45,501 bases of DNA from Hyphomicrobiales bacterium (GCA_019246665.1 JAFAQA010000148.1:1-45501), one strand, 5' to 3'. Shown: positions 8,950 to 18,944, counted from the first letter of the stretch. Translations and numbers: made by a program. Notes: a model not told the origin generated them from the letters alone.

Positions 8950-10155
8950 ATGGATTTGCGTTTCACGTCCGAGGAACAGGAGTTCCGGCAGGAAGTCCGC
9001 TCTTTCATCGCCGCCAATCTCGACCAGGAGACCCATGCGTCGATGTTGGCCGGCCATCGTCCCTCGAAGGATCAGATCGTCGCCTGGCAACGCGTGCTCA
9101 ACAAGAAGGGCTGGGCGACCGTCGATTGGCCGGCCGAATTCGGCGGCACCGGCTGGAATATCATCAGGCGTCATATCTTCCGCGAGGAGGTGCAGGCTTA
9201 TCCCGCGCCCGAGCCGCTTGCTTTCGGCGTCTACATGGTGGGACCGGTGATCATCACCTTCGGCAACGAGGATCAGAAGAAGAAATTCTTGCCGCGCATC
9301 GCCAATCTCGATGATTGGTGGTGCCAGGGTTTCTCCGAGCCGGGCTCGGGATCGGACCTTGCCTCGCTGAAGACGGCGGCGCGGCGCGATGGTGATCACT
9401 ACATCGTCAATGGGCAAAAGACCTGGACGACTTATGCCCAATACGCCGACTGGATCTTCTGCCTCGTACGCACCAACCCGCAAGCGGCGAAGCCCCAGGA
9501 GGGGATCTCCTTCCTGCTCATCGACATGAAGTCGCCAGGCTTGACGGTTCGCCCCATCGTCACGGTCGATGGCGGGCGCGAGATCAACGAGGTTTTCTTC
9601 GACGACGTCAAAGTTCCGATCGAGAATCTCGTCGGGGTCGAGAATCGCGGCTGGGATTGCGCCAAATTCCTCCTATCGAATGAGCGGGTGAACACAGCGC
9701 GCATCGGGGCCACCAAGGAAAGGCTGCGACGCCTGAAGAAGCTCGCGGCCGAGGCCCAGGAGGGCGGACGCCCGCTCATTGAGGACCAAAGCTTCGCCGA
9801 GAAGCTCGCCGACCTCGAGATCGAGTTGAAGGCGCTCGAGATTACGCAATTGCGGGTCCTCGCCAACGAGAACAAGAACGGCAAGGGCAAGCCCGACCCT
9901 GCCTCTTCCGTGCTGAAGCTGCGCGGCACCGAGCTGCAGCAGCGCATTACGGAGCTGACCTTGCAGGCGGCCGGCCCGCATGGGCTCGTCGGGGAAAATC
10001 TCGACGCACCGCTCGGACATAACGAGGATGAGATCGCGCCGGAATGGATGCGGCTCGCCGCGCCGACTTATTTCAACACGCGCAAGGTGACGATCTATGG
10101 CGGCTCGAATGAGATCCAGCGCAATATCATCGCCAAGCAGATCTTGGGCCTTTGA
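8950..10155 (+). CDS. Acyl-CoA dehydrogenase, PimC-like (large subunit of pimeloyl-CoA dehydrogenase type)
   Basis: MDLRFTSEEQEFRQEVRSFIAANL...WWCQGFSEPGSGSDLASLKTAARRDGDHYIVNGQKTWTTYAQYADWIF...TIYGGSNEIQRNIIAKQILGL. Paired with a second ACAD. Confidence 0.87.
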   Translation: MDLRFTSEEQEFRQEVRSFIAANLDQETHASMLAGHRPSKDQIVAWQRVLNKKGWATVDWPAEFGGTGWNIIRRHIFREEVQAYPAPEPLAFGVYMVGPVIITFGNEDQKKKFLPRIANLDDWWCQGFSEPGSGSDLASLKTAARRDGDHYIVNGQKTWTTYAQYADWIFCLVRTNPQAAKPQEGISFLLIDMKSPGLTVRPIVTVDGGREINEVFFDDVKVPIENLVGVENRGWDCAKFLLSNERVNTARIGATKERLRRLKKLAAEAQEGGRPLIEDQSFAEKLADLEIELKALEITQLRVLANENKNGKGKPDPASSVLKLRGTELQQRITELTLQAAGPHGLVGENLDAPLGHNEDEIAPEWMRLAAPTYFNTRKVTIYGGSNEIQRNIIAKQILGL

Positions 10156-10235
10156 ATTTTGCCTCTGAGTTTTCTTGGGACTTTACAATAACAAGCCGCT
10201 TTCCGGCACAACCCGTTCTCAGGTTCGCACGCGTC

Positions 10236-11369
10236 ATGGACTTCGACCTCTCCGATGAGCAGCGCCTCTTGCGCGACAATGTGGAGCGCCTCTCCGCCCC
10301 GACCGAAGCCGCGCCCCAAGGTACCGCATGGAGCCGCGAAAGATGGAAGCAATTCGCCGAGCTTGGCCTGTTGGCGCTTCCTTTCGACGAAGCGGATGGC
10401 GGCCTCGGGTGGGGCGCGGTCGAGACGATGATCGTCATGGAAGCCTTCGGCAAGGGGTTGGTGCGCGAGCCCTACCTTTCGACCGTGGTGATCGGCGGCG
10501 GTCTCGTGCGCCACGGCTGTGGCGATGCCGTGCGCAAAGAGCTTGCGGGGCGCATCGCCTCAGGCGAGCTGGTCGTGGCCTTCGCGCATGTCGAGCGCGA
10601 AGCGCGCCATGAGCTGGCGGATGTGGCGCTCTCGGCGCGCAAGACGACAGAAGGATTCGTGCTCGACGGCGTAAAGAGCGTGGTGCCGCATGGAGATGAG
10701 GCCGAGCTTCTCTTCGTCAGCGCCCGAACCGGGGGCGAACGTCACGCGCGCGATGGCATCTCGCTCTTTCGCATCGATGCCAAGGCCAAAGGCGTGACCC
10801 GGCGTGCTTACGGGCTCGCTGACGGAACGCCAGGGGCGGAGGTCAGGCTGGACAATGTCGTGGTGTCGGCTGATATGCTTGTCGGCGAGGTTGGAAAGGC
10901 GCTACCGCTCATCGAACGTGTCACCGACGAGGCGATTGCGGCTTTGTGCGCCGAAGCCGTGGGCGTGATGAGCGTGATGTGCGACATGACGGTGTCGTAT
11001 CTTAAGACGCGAAAGCAGTTCGGCCGACCGATCGGCGCCTTTCAGGCGTTGCAGCATCGCGCCGCAGACATGTTCATCGGGCTCGAGCAGGCCCGCAGCA
11101 TGGCCGTCTATGCCACGATGATGGCTACCGAAAACGACCCGGCTCAGCGCTCCGCCGCCATCTCGGCCGCCAAGGTGACGATCGGCCGAAACGGCCGCTT
11201 CATCGGCGAGCAGGCAGTGCAATTGCATGGTGGGATCGGCATGACCATGGAGTATCGCCTCGGCGCCTATTTCAAGCGCATGACGTCCATCGGATTGATG
11301 TTCGGCGATGCCGATCACCATTTGCGTAAGGTGGCGAAAGCCGGTGGCCTCGAACAAATTACTGCCTGA
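10236..11369 (+). CDS. Acyl-CoA dehydrogenase, PimD-like (small subunit)
   Basis: [21 protein letters not shown]...[33 protein letters not shown]...[25 protein letters not shown]. The ORF track begins at 10152 but the ACAD homology starts at 10236. Confidence 0.85.
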   Translation: MDFDLSDEQRLLRDNVERLSAPTEAAPQGTAWSRERWKQFAELGLLALPFDEADGGLGWGAVETMIVMEAFGKGLVREPYLSTVVIGGGLVRHGCGDAVRKELAGRIASGELVVAFAHVEREARHELADVALSARKTTEGFVLDGVKSVVPHGDEAELLFVSARTGGERHARDGISLFRIDAKAKGVTRRAYGLADGTPGAEVRLDNVVVSADMLVGEVGKALPLIERVTDEAIAALCAEAVGVMSVMCDMTVSYLKTRKQFGRPIGAFQALQHRAADMFIGLEQARSMAVYATMMATENDPAQRSAAISAAKVTIGRNGRFIGEQAVQLHGGIGMTMEYRLGAYFKRMTSIGLMFGDADHHLRKVAKAGGLEQITA

Positions 11370-11397
11370 TCGAGGCGCGTTCAAAGGGGGAGTGGCG

Positions 11398-12711
11398 ATG
11401 TCGAGCAGCGTTCGTCGCGTGACCGAGCAAGCCATGCCGCGGAGCATCGAAGATGAGATGCGCCCCGAGCTTGCAGCGCTCGGCAGAGGCGCTCGTGCCG
11501 CGGCGCGCAAAGTCGCGCTCGCGACGCCCGAGCAGAAGAATACGGCTCTCCTCACCATGGCGGCTTCGCTGCGCGAGGCGGCGCCCTTCATCCTCGCCGC
11601 GAATGGGCGTGACATGGAAAAGGCCAAGCAGGAAACGGCGACTGGCGCCTTCCTCGACCGATTGCGGCTCGATCAAGCGCGCGTCGACGCGATCGCGCAA
11701 GCGCTCGAGGAGATCGCCGCACTTTCCGACCCCGTCGGGCGGATCACCGCGCGTTTCGAGCGGCCCAACGGGCTCGTCATCGAGCGTGTGGCGACGCCGC
11801 TCGGCGTCGTCGGGGTGATCTTCGAAAGCCGACCGAATGTGATGGCCGATGCGAGCGCGCTTTGCCTCAAGGCGGGCAACGCGTCGATCCTGCGGACAGG
11901 CTCCGCGAGCTTCCGCTCGGCGGAGGCGATCCATGCTGCCCTGGTCGCAGGCCTTGAGCGCTCAGGATTGCCGCGCCAGGCGATCGCCTTTGTTCCGACG
12001 CGTGATCGTGGCGCCGTCGGCGCCATGCTTTCCGGGCTCGACGGCACGATCGATGTCATCGTGCCCCGAGGCGGCAAGAGCCTTGTCGAGCGCGTGCAAA
12101 AGGAGGCACGCGTGCCGGTCTTCGCCCACCTCGAAGGGGTCTGCCACGTTTATGTGCACGCCGGCGCCGAGCTCGGCATGGCCCGGGACATCACCGTGAA
12201 CGCCAAGCTCCGCCGCACCGGCGTGTGCGGGGCCGCCGAGACGCTGCTCGTGGATCGTGCCGTCGCGCCGACCCATCTTGCGCCACTCGTGAGATCCCTG
12301 ATCGAGGCGGGGTGTGAGGTGCGCGGCGATGCGGCGACGCGCGCGGCCGATCCCCGCGTCACTCCCGCGAGCGAAGCGGATTGGGAGCTCGAATATCTCG
12401 ATGCCATCATTGCCTGTCGCGTCGTCGATGGGATCGATGCGGCGATCGAGCATATCGAGCGACATGGCTCGCACCACACCGACGCAATCGTGACCGAGGA
12501 CCGGGCAGCCGCAGAACGCTTCCTGACGGAGGTCGATTCGGCAATCGTCCTGCACAATGCCTCGACTCAATTCGCCGATGGAGGTGAATTCGGCTTTGGC
12601 GCCGAGATCGGCATCGCGACCGGTCGCATGCATGCTCGCGGGCCGGTGGGCGTCGAGCAGCTCACCTCCTTCAAATACCGCATCCGCGGAGCGGGGCAGA
12701 TACGGGCGTGA
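11398..12711 (+). CDS. proA: Gamma-glutamyl phosphate reductase (glutamate-5-semialdehyde dehydrogenase)
   Basis: [61 protein letters not shown]-like [36 protein letters not shown]-terminus. Confidence 0.97.
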   Translation: MSSSVRRVTEQAMPRSIEDEMRPELAALGRGARAAARKVALATPEQKNTALLTMAASLREAAPFILAANGRDMEKAKQETATGAFLDRLRLDQARVDAIAQALEEIAALSDPVGRITARFERPNGLVIERVATPLGVVGVIFESRPNVMADASALCLKAGNASILRTGSASFRSAEAIHAALVAGLERSGLPRQAIAFVPTRDRGAVGAMLSGLDGTIDVIVPRGGKSLVERVQKEARVPVFAHLEGVCHVYVHAGAELGMARDITVNAKLRRTGVCGAAETLLVDRAVAPTHLAPLVRSLIEAGCEVRGDAATRAADPRVTPASEADWELEYLDAIIACRVVDGIDAAIEHIERHGSHHTDAIVTEDRAAAERFLTEVDSAIVLHNASTQFADGGEFGFGAEIGIATGRMHARGPVGVEQLTSFKYRIRGAGQIRA

Positions 12712-12768
12712 GAAGAGGCCCCACGCCTGCGCACTTCGCCGTTCGGCGCATGTCGACCGTCAGTAAAT

Positions 12769-12895
12769 CGATTCCGACGTATGCTTCCCATCCGGCGGTA
12801 AAATCTATCCACAATGTTGAAGCTTTGTGGTCAGCGCTTTTCCTACATATGGGAACCATTTGTCGGGCCCGGACCACTAGGCGCGCCGTCCCCGC
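12769..12895. repeat. Dispersed intergenic repeat, copy A
   Basis: GATTCCGACGTATGCTTCC...CCACAATGTTGAAGCTTTGTGGTCAGCGCTTTTCCTACATATGGGAACCATTTGTCGGGCCCGGACCACTAGGCGCGCC aligns along its length with 21964..22080. Confidence 0.75.
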
Positions 12896-13498
12896 ATGAT
12901 CCCGAGCTTTCCTCCCCACAGCGGGGGCCAACGCATCGGTCTTTATGGCGGCAGCTTCAATCCGCCCCATGATGGCCACCGCCATGTGGCCTTGATGGCC
13001 ATGCGGCGGCTGGCGCTCGATCGGCTTTGGTTGCTGGTCACGCCGGGGAACCCCTTGAAGGATCATGATGGCCTGCCGCCACTCGAGGCCCGGCTTGCCG
13101 CGGCGCGCTCGGTCATGAGCCACTCGCGCATCGATGTGACCGGCCTCGAGGAAGCGCTTGGCTCGGATTTGACGGTGGACACCATCGCGGCGCTGACCTC
13201 GCGCCTTCCGTCGCTGCGCTTCGTGTGGATCATGGGCGGGGACAATCTCGCGAGCTTTCACCTTTGGCATCGCTGGCGTCGCATCGCCGATCTCGTTCCC
13301 CTGGCCGTCATCGACCGGCCGGGTGCGACTCATCTGGCCTTGCACTCCCCAGCTGCGCAAGCGCTGGCACGCTTCCGCATCCCCGAATCAGCCGCCTTGA
13401 CGCTTGCGGAACGAAGAGCCCCAGCCTGGATTTATTTGCATGGGCGTCGATCGAGCCTCTCCTCGACCGCGCTCAGAGCCAAAGAGCTCGGACGCTGA
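12896..13498 (+). CDS. nadD: Nicotinate-nucleotide adenylyltransferase
   Basis: RIGLYGGSFNPPHDGHRHVALMAMRRLALDRLWLLVTPGNPLK...LRFVWIMGGDNLASFHLWHRWRRIADLVPLAVIDRPG. Confidence 0.95.
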   Translation: MIPSFPPHSGGQRIGLYGGSFNPPHDGHRHVALMAMRRLALDRLWLLVTPGNPLKDHDGLPPLEARLAAARSVMSHSRIDVTGLEEALGSDLTVDTIAALTSRLPSLRFVWIMGGDNLASFHLWHRWRRIADLVPLAVIDRPGATHLALHSPAAQALARFRIPESAALTLAERRAPAWIYLHGRRSSLSSTALRAKELGR

Positions 13499-13658
13499 GC
13501 TCAAGCTGCGCATGATGCTGTTTTGCTGATGATTTTGTGAGAGCAATGGGGCTGCGATCAGGAGCTGCGCGCTAAAATGACTAGGCCAAAAGCTTCATCC
13601 GATTGTCGCAGAACCGCAATTGAAAAGAAACGTTTAAAGCGCCACACTATGGGTATCG

Positions 13659-14114
13659 TTGATTTGGGTCCGCCAAAGAGAAAGGAATCTGGCGCTGTTC
13701 CATCATGCGAGAAGTGAGGCGGTTCGACCGCTCACCGAGATCACCGCCGAAGCGTTGACGCCGGCCGTCGATCTCCTCCCCGTCGCCCTCACTGTGCTGG
13801 ACGACATGAAGGCCGAAGCGGTCGTCGATATTGACCTTACCGGCAAAACCTCCATCGCTGACGCGATGATCATAGCCTCCGGTCGTTCGCAGCGACATGT
13901 GGGCGCGATCGCCGACGCCGTGATTCGCGCTTTCAAGGAAGCGGGACAGGGTTCGGTGAGCGTCGAAGGTCTCCCCTTATGCGATTGGGTGCTGATCGAT
14001 GCCGGTGATCTCGTGGTTCACATCTTCCGACCGGAAATCCGGGCTTTCTACAACCTCGAGAAAATCTGGGGGCGGGATCGCCCCTCGGAGAATGCGGAAC
14101 GCGCTCGCGCCTGA
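13659..14114 (+). CDS. rsfS: Ribosomal silencing factor RsfS
   Basis: LDDMKAEAVVDIDLTGKTSIADAMIIASGRSQRHVGAIADAVI...GLPLCDWVLIDAGDLVVHIFRPEIRAFYNLEKIWG; downstream of nadD. Start codon uncertain (TTG in the ORF track). Confidence 0.93.
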   Translation: MIWVRQRERNLALFHHARSEAVRPLTEITAEALTPAVDLLPVALTVLDDMKAEAVVDIDLTGKTSIADAMIIASGRSQRHVGAIADAVIRAFKEAGQGSVSVEGLPLCDWVLIDAGDLVVHIFRPEIRAFYNLEKIWGRDRPSENAERARA

Positions 14115-14126
14115 GCGGGCTCGCTG

Positions 14127-14606
14127 TTGAATCTTGCAATTTGCGGGGTCGGGCGCCTCAAGGCAGGCCCCGAACGGCAATTGGCCGAACGCTATCTCGA
14201 GCGTGCAGGCAAATTGGCGCAAAGGCTTGGATTTTCGGGCCCGAGGGTGGTCGAGATCGCAGAAAGCCGCGCGCGTGACGAGACCACCCGCAAGCATGAG
14301 GAAGCGGTGGGTCTCGCCGCGAAAAGCGCGGGAGCCCTGCGCATCGCGCTCGATCAGCGGGGGCAAAACCTAACCAGCGCCGAATTCGCAGAGCTTCTGG
14401 GAAAGCACCGCGCCTCAGGAGTCAAAGGGATAACGTTTATCATCGGCGGCGCCGACGGCCTTGCCCCGGAAATTTTGGAGGCAGCGCATCAGGCGATGTC
14501 CTTCGGAGCCATGACTTTGCCGCATCAGCTCGTCAGAATAGTGCTCCTGGAGCAGATTTATCGGGCGCTGACCATTCAGTCGGGCCACCCCTATCATCGG
14601 GCCTAA
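14127..14606 (+). CDS. rlmH: 23S rRNA (pseudouridine1915-N3)-methyltransferase RlmH
   Basis: GVKGITFIIGGADGLAPEILEAAHQAMSFGAMTLPHQLVRIVLLEQIYRALTIQSGHPYHRA C-terminus. TTG start. Confidence 0.95.
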   Translation: MNLAICGVGRLKAGPERQLAERYLERAGKLAQRLGFSGPRVVEIAESRARDETTRKHEEAVGLAAKSAGALRIALDQRGQNLTSAEFAELLGKHRASGVKGITFIIGGADGLAPEILEAAHQAMSFGAMTLPHQLVRIVLLEQIYRALTIQSGHPYHRA

Positions 14607-14691
14607 GCGCTTTCTTTAGCTGGATTGAAAGAGGATGAGGGGCCGGTTTTCGATAGATCGCTCGGGAATACGGGTGCGGCGGCTCACTCTT

Positions 14692-14812
14692 TGCGGATCA
14701 ATGCCGAGGGATGGTTGCCACCCCTCGCTAAAATTTATCGATGATATCAAGCACTTGTGGTGTTCTTGCTGTTTCCGGCAAAGTGGTAGCAATGTCGGAG
14801 CCGGACAACTAT
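14692..14812. repeat. Dispersed intergenic repeat, diverged copy C
   Basis: GCGGATCAATGCCGAGGGATGGTTGCCA...AAAATTTATC...TTGTGGT...TTTCC...AATGTCGGAGCCGGACAACTA resembles copy A (AAAATCTATC...TTGTGGT...TTTTCC...ATTTGTCGGGCCCGGACCACTA). Confidence 0.45.
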
Positions 14813-16274
14813 GGCTGAGGGGAAAGGGTGGGCTGGTGGACGTGCCCTGGAGATTGGCTTCCTGAAAGAGCATTGGGCAGGCGCGAATTTGGGCAAACGC
14901 AAGATCATTTGCGGGGCCGTTTTCGGGGCAACTCTTGCCGCGGTCACGACCGCTGTCTGGTGCTTCGCTGGAGGCGCGGGCCTCGCCGCCGAAAATTCGA
15001 GCCCTGATTCGAGCTCGTCCAGTACGGCGGCGGCGAATGCCGGGATAGATACCAAGCTCAAGCAGCGCGAGGAGCGATTGCGCGAGCTGCAAGGCATCGA
15101 GCAATCGCTGCAACAGTCGGACGCGGAGCGCCAGAAGATCGAGGACGAGATTGCCGCGCTCAAGGCGGATCGCGAGAAACTCCGGCATGATCTCGTCGAG
15201 GCGGCCGACAAGGTTCGCGCCCTCGAAGAGCGGGCCAGCGACGCGGAGGAACGCCTGGCCCGGGAGGTGGCGCAGGAGAAGGCTCTGCAAGCTTCTCTCG
15301 AAGGGCGCCGTGAGCTCATCGGTCATGTGCTCGCGGCCCTGCAGCGCATCGGCGGCAAGCCGCCACCCGCAGTGATCGTCAGCGCCCAGGATATTCTTGT
15401 CGCCGTGCGCGCCTCGATGGCTCTGGGCGCCGTCTTGCCGCAGTTGCGCGACGAGGCGCGCGCCCTTGCCGGCGACCTCGCCGATCTCGTGCGTTTGCGC
15501 AACGAGATCGTGGCGGAGCGCGATAGGTTGAATTCCGGCCTTGGGGAGCTTCGTGAAGGCCGCACACGGCTTTCCGCCCTCATCGACGCGCGCCAGGCGA
15601 GCGTCGCGAACAATGAATTGGCGCTAGGAGAGGCCGCCAAGCACGCGGCGGCGCTCGCTCAGCGCGCGAAGAACCTGCGCGATTTCCTCGCAAGCCTGGA
15701 TAGCGACATTGCGCAGAGCGAGAAGCGCGCCGCCGAGGACCGCAAGGCGGCCGAGGCGCTTGCGATCTCGACGCAAAACAGCTTCACGGCCGCGAGCCTC
15801 AAGGAGCCGACGCGCCTCTCCCCGAAGATCAACTTCGCGGAGGCACGTGGCCTTTTGCCGCTCCCTGTGGCCGGTTCGATCTTTCGTGATTTCGGAGAGC
15901 CGGACGAGGTGACGGGGCAGGCAAGGGGGGTGTCCCTCACCACGCGTCCCCGCGCCGTGGTATCCTCGCCCATCGAAGGCGTGATAGCCCATGCCGGGCC
16001 GTTCAGGGGTTATGGGCAACTCTTGATCATCAATGCCGGTAACGGCTATCATATCGTACTTGCCGGTCTGGGTCATATCGACGTGGCGGCGGGGCAACCG
16101 GTGCTCGCCGGCGAGCCCATCGGCGAAATGGGCGACGGTAACTTGTTGACCACTGAGGTGGCGAAGGCCACATCGGCTGGCCCTGTTCTCTACGTCGAGT
16201 TCCGCAAGGACGGTTCGGCGATCAACCCCGGCCCATGGTGGGCCAAGACTGACCAACGGAAGGTTCGCGGCTGA
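14811..16274 (+). CDS. Murein hydrolase activator EnvC-like (coiled coil plus M23 peptidase domain)
   Basis: N-terminal signal/TM segment, long coiled coil, then VSSPIEGVIAHAGPFRGYGQLLIINAGNGYHIVLAGLGHIDVAAGQPVLAGEPIGEMG...LYVEFRKDGSAINPGPWW (LytM/M23). Confidence 0.9.
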   Translation: MAEGKGWAGGRALEIGFLKEHWAGANLGKRKIICGAVFGATLAAVTTAVWCFAGGAGLAAENSSPDSSSSSTAAANAGIDTKLKQREERLRELQGIEQSLQQSDAERQKIEDEIAALKADREKLRHDLVEAADKVRALEERASDAEERLAREVAQEKALQASLEGRRELIGHVLAALQRIGGKPPPAVIVSAQDILVAVRASMALGAVLPQLRDEARALAGDLADLVRLRNEIVAERDRLNSGLGELREGRTRLSALIDARQASVANNELALGEAAKHAAALAQRAKNLRDFLASLDSDIAQSEKRAAEDRKAAEALAISTQNSFTAASLKEPTRLSPKINFAEARGLLPLPVAGSIFRDFGEPDEVTGQARGVSLTTRPRAVVSSPIEGVIAHAGPFRGYGQLLIINAGNGYHIVLAGLGHIDVAAGQPVLAGEPIGEMGDGNLLTTEVAKATSAGPVLYVEFRKDGSAINPGPWWAKTDQRKVRG

Positions 16275-17614
16275 TGCGCAAGTCATCACTTCTTCTCATG
16301 GGCGCAATGTTGGGCGCGGGGGCGGCGACGCTCGGTTTGGAGACGCGCTTCCTCACGAGCGAGCCGGCGCAAGCCGCCTCTGCCGGAGATACCTATCGAC
16401 AGCTCAACCTGTTCGGCGACGTATTCGAGCGCATTCGCTCCGATTACGTCGAGAAGCCCGACGATGGAAAGCTCGTGGAAGCCGCCATCAATGGCATGCT
16501 CACCTCGCTCGACCCGCATTCTAGCTACATGGACGCGAAGAGCTTCCGCGACATGCAGGTCAACACCAAGGGCGAATTCGGCGGGCTCGGGATCGAGGTC
16601 ACGATGGAAGATGGGCTGATAAAGGTCATCTCGCCCATCGCCGATACGCCGGCTTCGCGAGCGGGCATCCTCTCGGGCGATATCATCACGCAAATTGATG
16701 GTGATGCCGTGCAAGGCCTGACCTTGAATCAGGCGGTCGACAAGATGCGCGGCGCAGTGAAGACGTCCGTGAAGCTGACCATCGTGCGCAAGGACCGAAA
16801 GGATCCCCTCGAGCTGAAGCTCACGCGCGAGATCATTCAGGTGAAGAGCGTCAAGTTCCGGCCGGAAGACGATGTCGGCTATGTCCAGATCACCCAATTC
16901 AATGAGCAGACAACCGAAAATCTGCGCAACGCTCTCGACTCGCTGAAGAAGGATATCGGCGACGATAAGTTGAAGGGTTATGTGCTGGATTTGCGCAACG
17001 ATCCGGGCGGCTTGCTCGATCAGGCGATCGGCGTTTGCGACACTTTCCTCGACAAGGGCGAGATCGTGTCCACGCGTGGCCGCAATCCCGAGGACACGAA
17101 GCGCTGGGATGCGCGCCACAGCGATGTGACCAAGGGCAGGCGGCTCGTGGTGCTCATCAATGGCGGCTCGGCTTCCGCTTCTGAGATCGTCGCCGGCGCC
17201 CTTCAGGACCATAAGCGGGCAACACTGCTCGGCACGCGCTCCTTCGGCAAGGGTTCGGTGCAGACGATCATTCCGGTCGGCAACGATGCGGCGATCCGGC
17301 TCACCACGGCGCGCTACTACACGCCCTCCGGACGCTCGATCCAGGCGAAAGGCATCGAGCCCGACATCAAGGTACTCGAGGCCATTCCCGACGACCTGAA
17401 GGGCAAGGACGAGGCGAAAGGGGAAGCGAGCCTGCGCGGGCACCTCTCAAACGACAAGGGAGAAGATTTGTCGGCCTCGCAAGCCTATGTCGCGACCGAT
17501 CCGGCAAAGGATACGCAGCTCATCGCGGCACTTGATCTGTTGCGGGGAAAGACGGTCACCAAATCCGACCCCGCGACAAGCGAGCCGCCGAAGCCGGAAA
17601 CCAAGGAAAACTGA
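16274..17614 (+). CDS. ctpA: S41 family C-terminal processing protease
   Basis: PDZ region GGLGIEVTMEDGLIKVISPIADTPASRAGILSGDIITQIDG; catalytic GGSASASEIVAGALQDHKRATLLGTRSFGKGSVQ. Its start codon follows the envC-like gene directly. Confidence 0.95.
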   Translation: MRKSSLLLMGAMLGAGAATLGLETRFLTSEPAQAASAGDTYRQLNLFGDVFERIRSDYVEKPDDGKLVEAAINGMLTSLDPHSSYMDAKSFRDMQVNTKGEFGGLGIEVTMEDGLIKVISPIADTPASRAGILSGDIITQIDGDAVQGLTLNQAVDKMRGAVKTSVKLTIVRKDRKDPLELKLTREIIQVKSVKFRPEDDVGYVQITQFNEQTTENLRNALDSLKKDIGDDKLKGYVLDLRNDPGGLLDQAIGVCDTFLDKGEIVSTRGRNPEDTKRWDARHSDVTKGRRLVVLINGGSASASEIVAGALQDHKRATLLGTRSFGKGSVQTIIPVGNDAAIRLTTARYYTPSGRSIQAKGIEPDIKVLEAIPDDLKGKDEAKGEASLRGHLSNDKGEDLSASQAYVATDPAKDTQLIAALDLLRGKTVTKSDPATSEPPKPETKEN

Positions 17615-17769
17615 TCTCAGTCTCTTCGACGAGATTTCTTTCTGAGCGTCGTGCGATAAAAAAGCGCGCGACGCATCAGCACAACTGACAGTCGAGCCGA
17701 ATGGAAATGCATTCGGCTTTAAAGTTCCGTATTGTCACGCGGCTGTTGACTTTGTCTTGAAGGTCAAAC

Positions 17770-17808
17770 ATCCGGCATGATCTTGCCGCAAAGTGGCGTG
17801 TTTTTCCG
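17770..17808. repeat. Degenerate GCATGATC-type intergenic repeat
   Basis: CCGGCATGATCTTGCCGCAAAGTGGCGTGTTTTTCCGC; the reverse complement contains GCGGAAAAACACGCCACTTT...AAGATCATGC, like the element at 4841..4889. Confidence 0.4.
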
Positions 17809-17890
17809 CAGCGCTTCGCCGCAGGCGAACTATTCTTTCGACCCTTCCGTTTCCTTTTCGCCGACCACATCTCTCTCCTTGCGATTTCGA

Positions 17891-17915
17891 GGAACCGCTT
17901 AAGCCACCGGACGTT
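17891..17915 (+). promoter_or_regulatory. Candidate EcfG-type sigma-factor promoter GGAAC-N16-CGTT
   Basis: GGAAC (17891-17895), 16 nt, CGTT (17912-17915), just upstream of nepR. This matches the alphaproteobacterial general stress response promoter consensus. Confidence 0.75.
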
Positions 17916-17967
17916 GCATCCGCACGAGAGATCCGCGCCATGAGCAGCGGGACAGGGGTTGTGGCGG

Positions 17968-18270
17968 ATGAGCAATGAGCGGCGAGCGGACACAAGGGAG
18001 ACGAGCGAGGAAGCGACCTCCAAGAGAGCGGCGTCGAAGGGAACGGCGTCCCAGGGAATGGTTTCAGGACGAATATCATCCGTTTCAGCGGGCGTGAACG
18101 TGTCGGTCGCCGACACGTCGGTGAGACGCCCTCCAATCGAGCGCTTCATCGAACGCGCTTTGCATGAAGCCTATGCGGCGACCCTTCGAGAGAAGGTGCC
18201 CCAAAGGTTCGTGGAGTTGCTCGATCGGTTGAAGGTAAGCCAGGGCGGCGACGATGGCCGCGCGCGATAA
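17968..18270 (+). CDS. nepR: Anti-sigma factor NepR
   Basis: IERFIERALHEAYAATLREKVPQRFVELLDRLK (NepR core); overlaps an ecfG start. Confidence 0.85.
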   Translation: MSNERRADTRETSEEATSKRAASKGTASQGMVSGRISSVSAGVNVSVADTSVRRPPIERFIERALHEAYAATLREKVPQRFVELLDRLKVSQGGDDGRAR

Positions 18271-18817
18271 ATTGAGGGATGATCTTGTCCGCGCGATCCC
18301 GAGCTTGCGGGCTTTCGCGCTCTCCTTATGCGGCAATCCAGAGCGCGCCGACGATCTCGTGCAAGAAACGTTGATGAAGGCTTGGGCGAATCTCTCGAGC
18401 TTCGTCGAAGGCACGAATCTCTCGGCCTGGCTTTTCACTATCCTGCGCAATGCCTTTTATTCGGATTTTCGCAAGCGTCGCCGGGAGATCGAGGACGCCG
18501 ACGGACAAATGGCGGGACGGCTCGCCAGCATGCCGGCCCAGCACGGCCATATGGATCTTCAGGATTTTCGCGCGGCGCTCATGAAACTCCCCATCAGCCA
18601 ACGCGAAGTGCTCATTCTGATCGGCGGTTCGGGAATGTCGTATGAGGAGGTCGCAGCTATCTGCAACTGCGCAGTGGGCACGGTGAAGAGCCGCGTCAAT
18701 CGGGCACGCAATCGTCTCGCCCAGATTTTGGCCGTGAACTCAGCCGACGAGTTCGGGCCCGACGCTCTCGTCCAGGCGACTGTCGAGCCGACGCTCGCAT
18801 CGGGCGGCAACGGGTGA
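18254..18817 (+). CDS. ecfG: EcfG-family general stress response sigma factor
   Basis: DDLVRAIPSLRAFALSLCGNPERADDLVQETLMKAWANLSSFVEGTNLSAWLFTILRNAFYSDFRKRRRE...LPISQREVLILIGGSGMSYEEVAAICNCAVGTVKSRVNRAR. Confidence 0.92.
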   Translation: MAARDKLRDDLVRAIPSLRAFALSLCGNPERADDLVQETLMKAWANLSSFVEGTNLSAWLFTILRNAFYSDFRKRRREIEDADGQMAGRLASMPAQHGHMDLQDFRAALMKLPISQREVLILIGGSGMSYEEVAAICNCAVGTVKSRVNRARNRLAQILAVNSADEFGPDALVQATVEPTLASGGNG

Positions 18818-18944
18818 TCGCGCAGGCCTGATCCTGCTGCGCAATGCGGTGAAGCTCGCGGGTTTGCGGGGCGTTCCCGTGATTGCGCGGCTTGCGCAAG
18901 CGACTATCCTGGAGCTTGGTAATCGCAGCTCCTCAAGGGCTTCC

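Noticed and set aside
16286-17443. 385-aa minus-strand ORF antisense to ctpA
   Set aside because: No motif; ctpA on the other strand is unambiguous.
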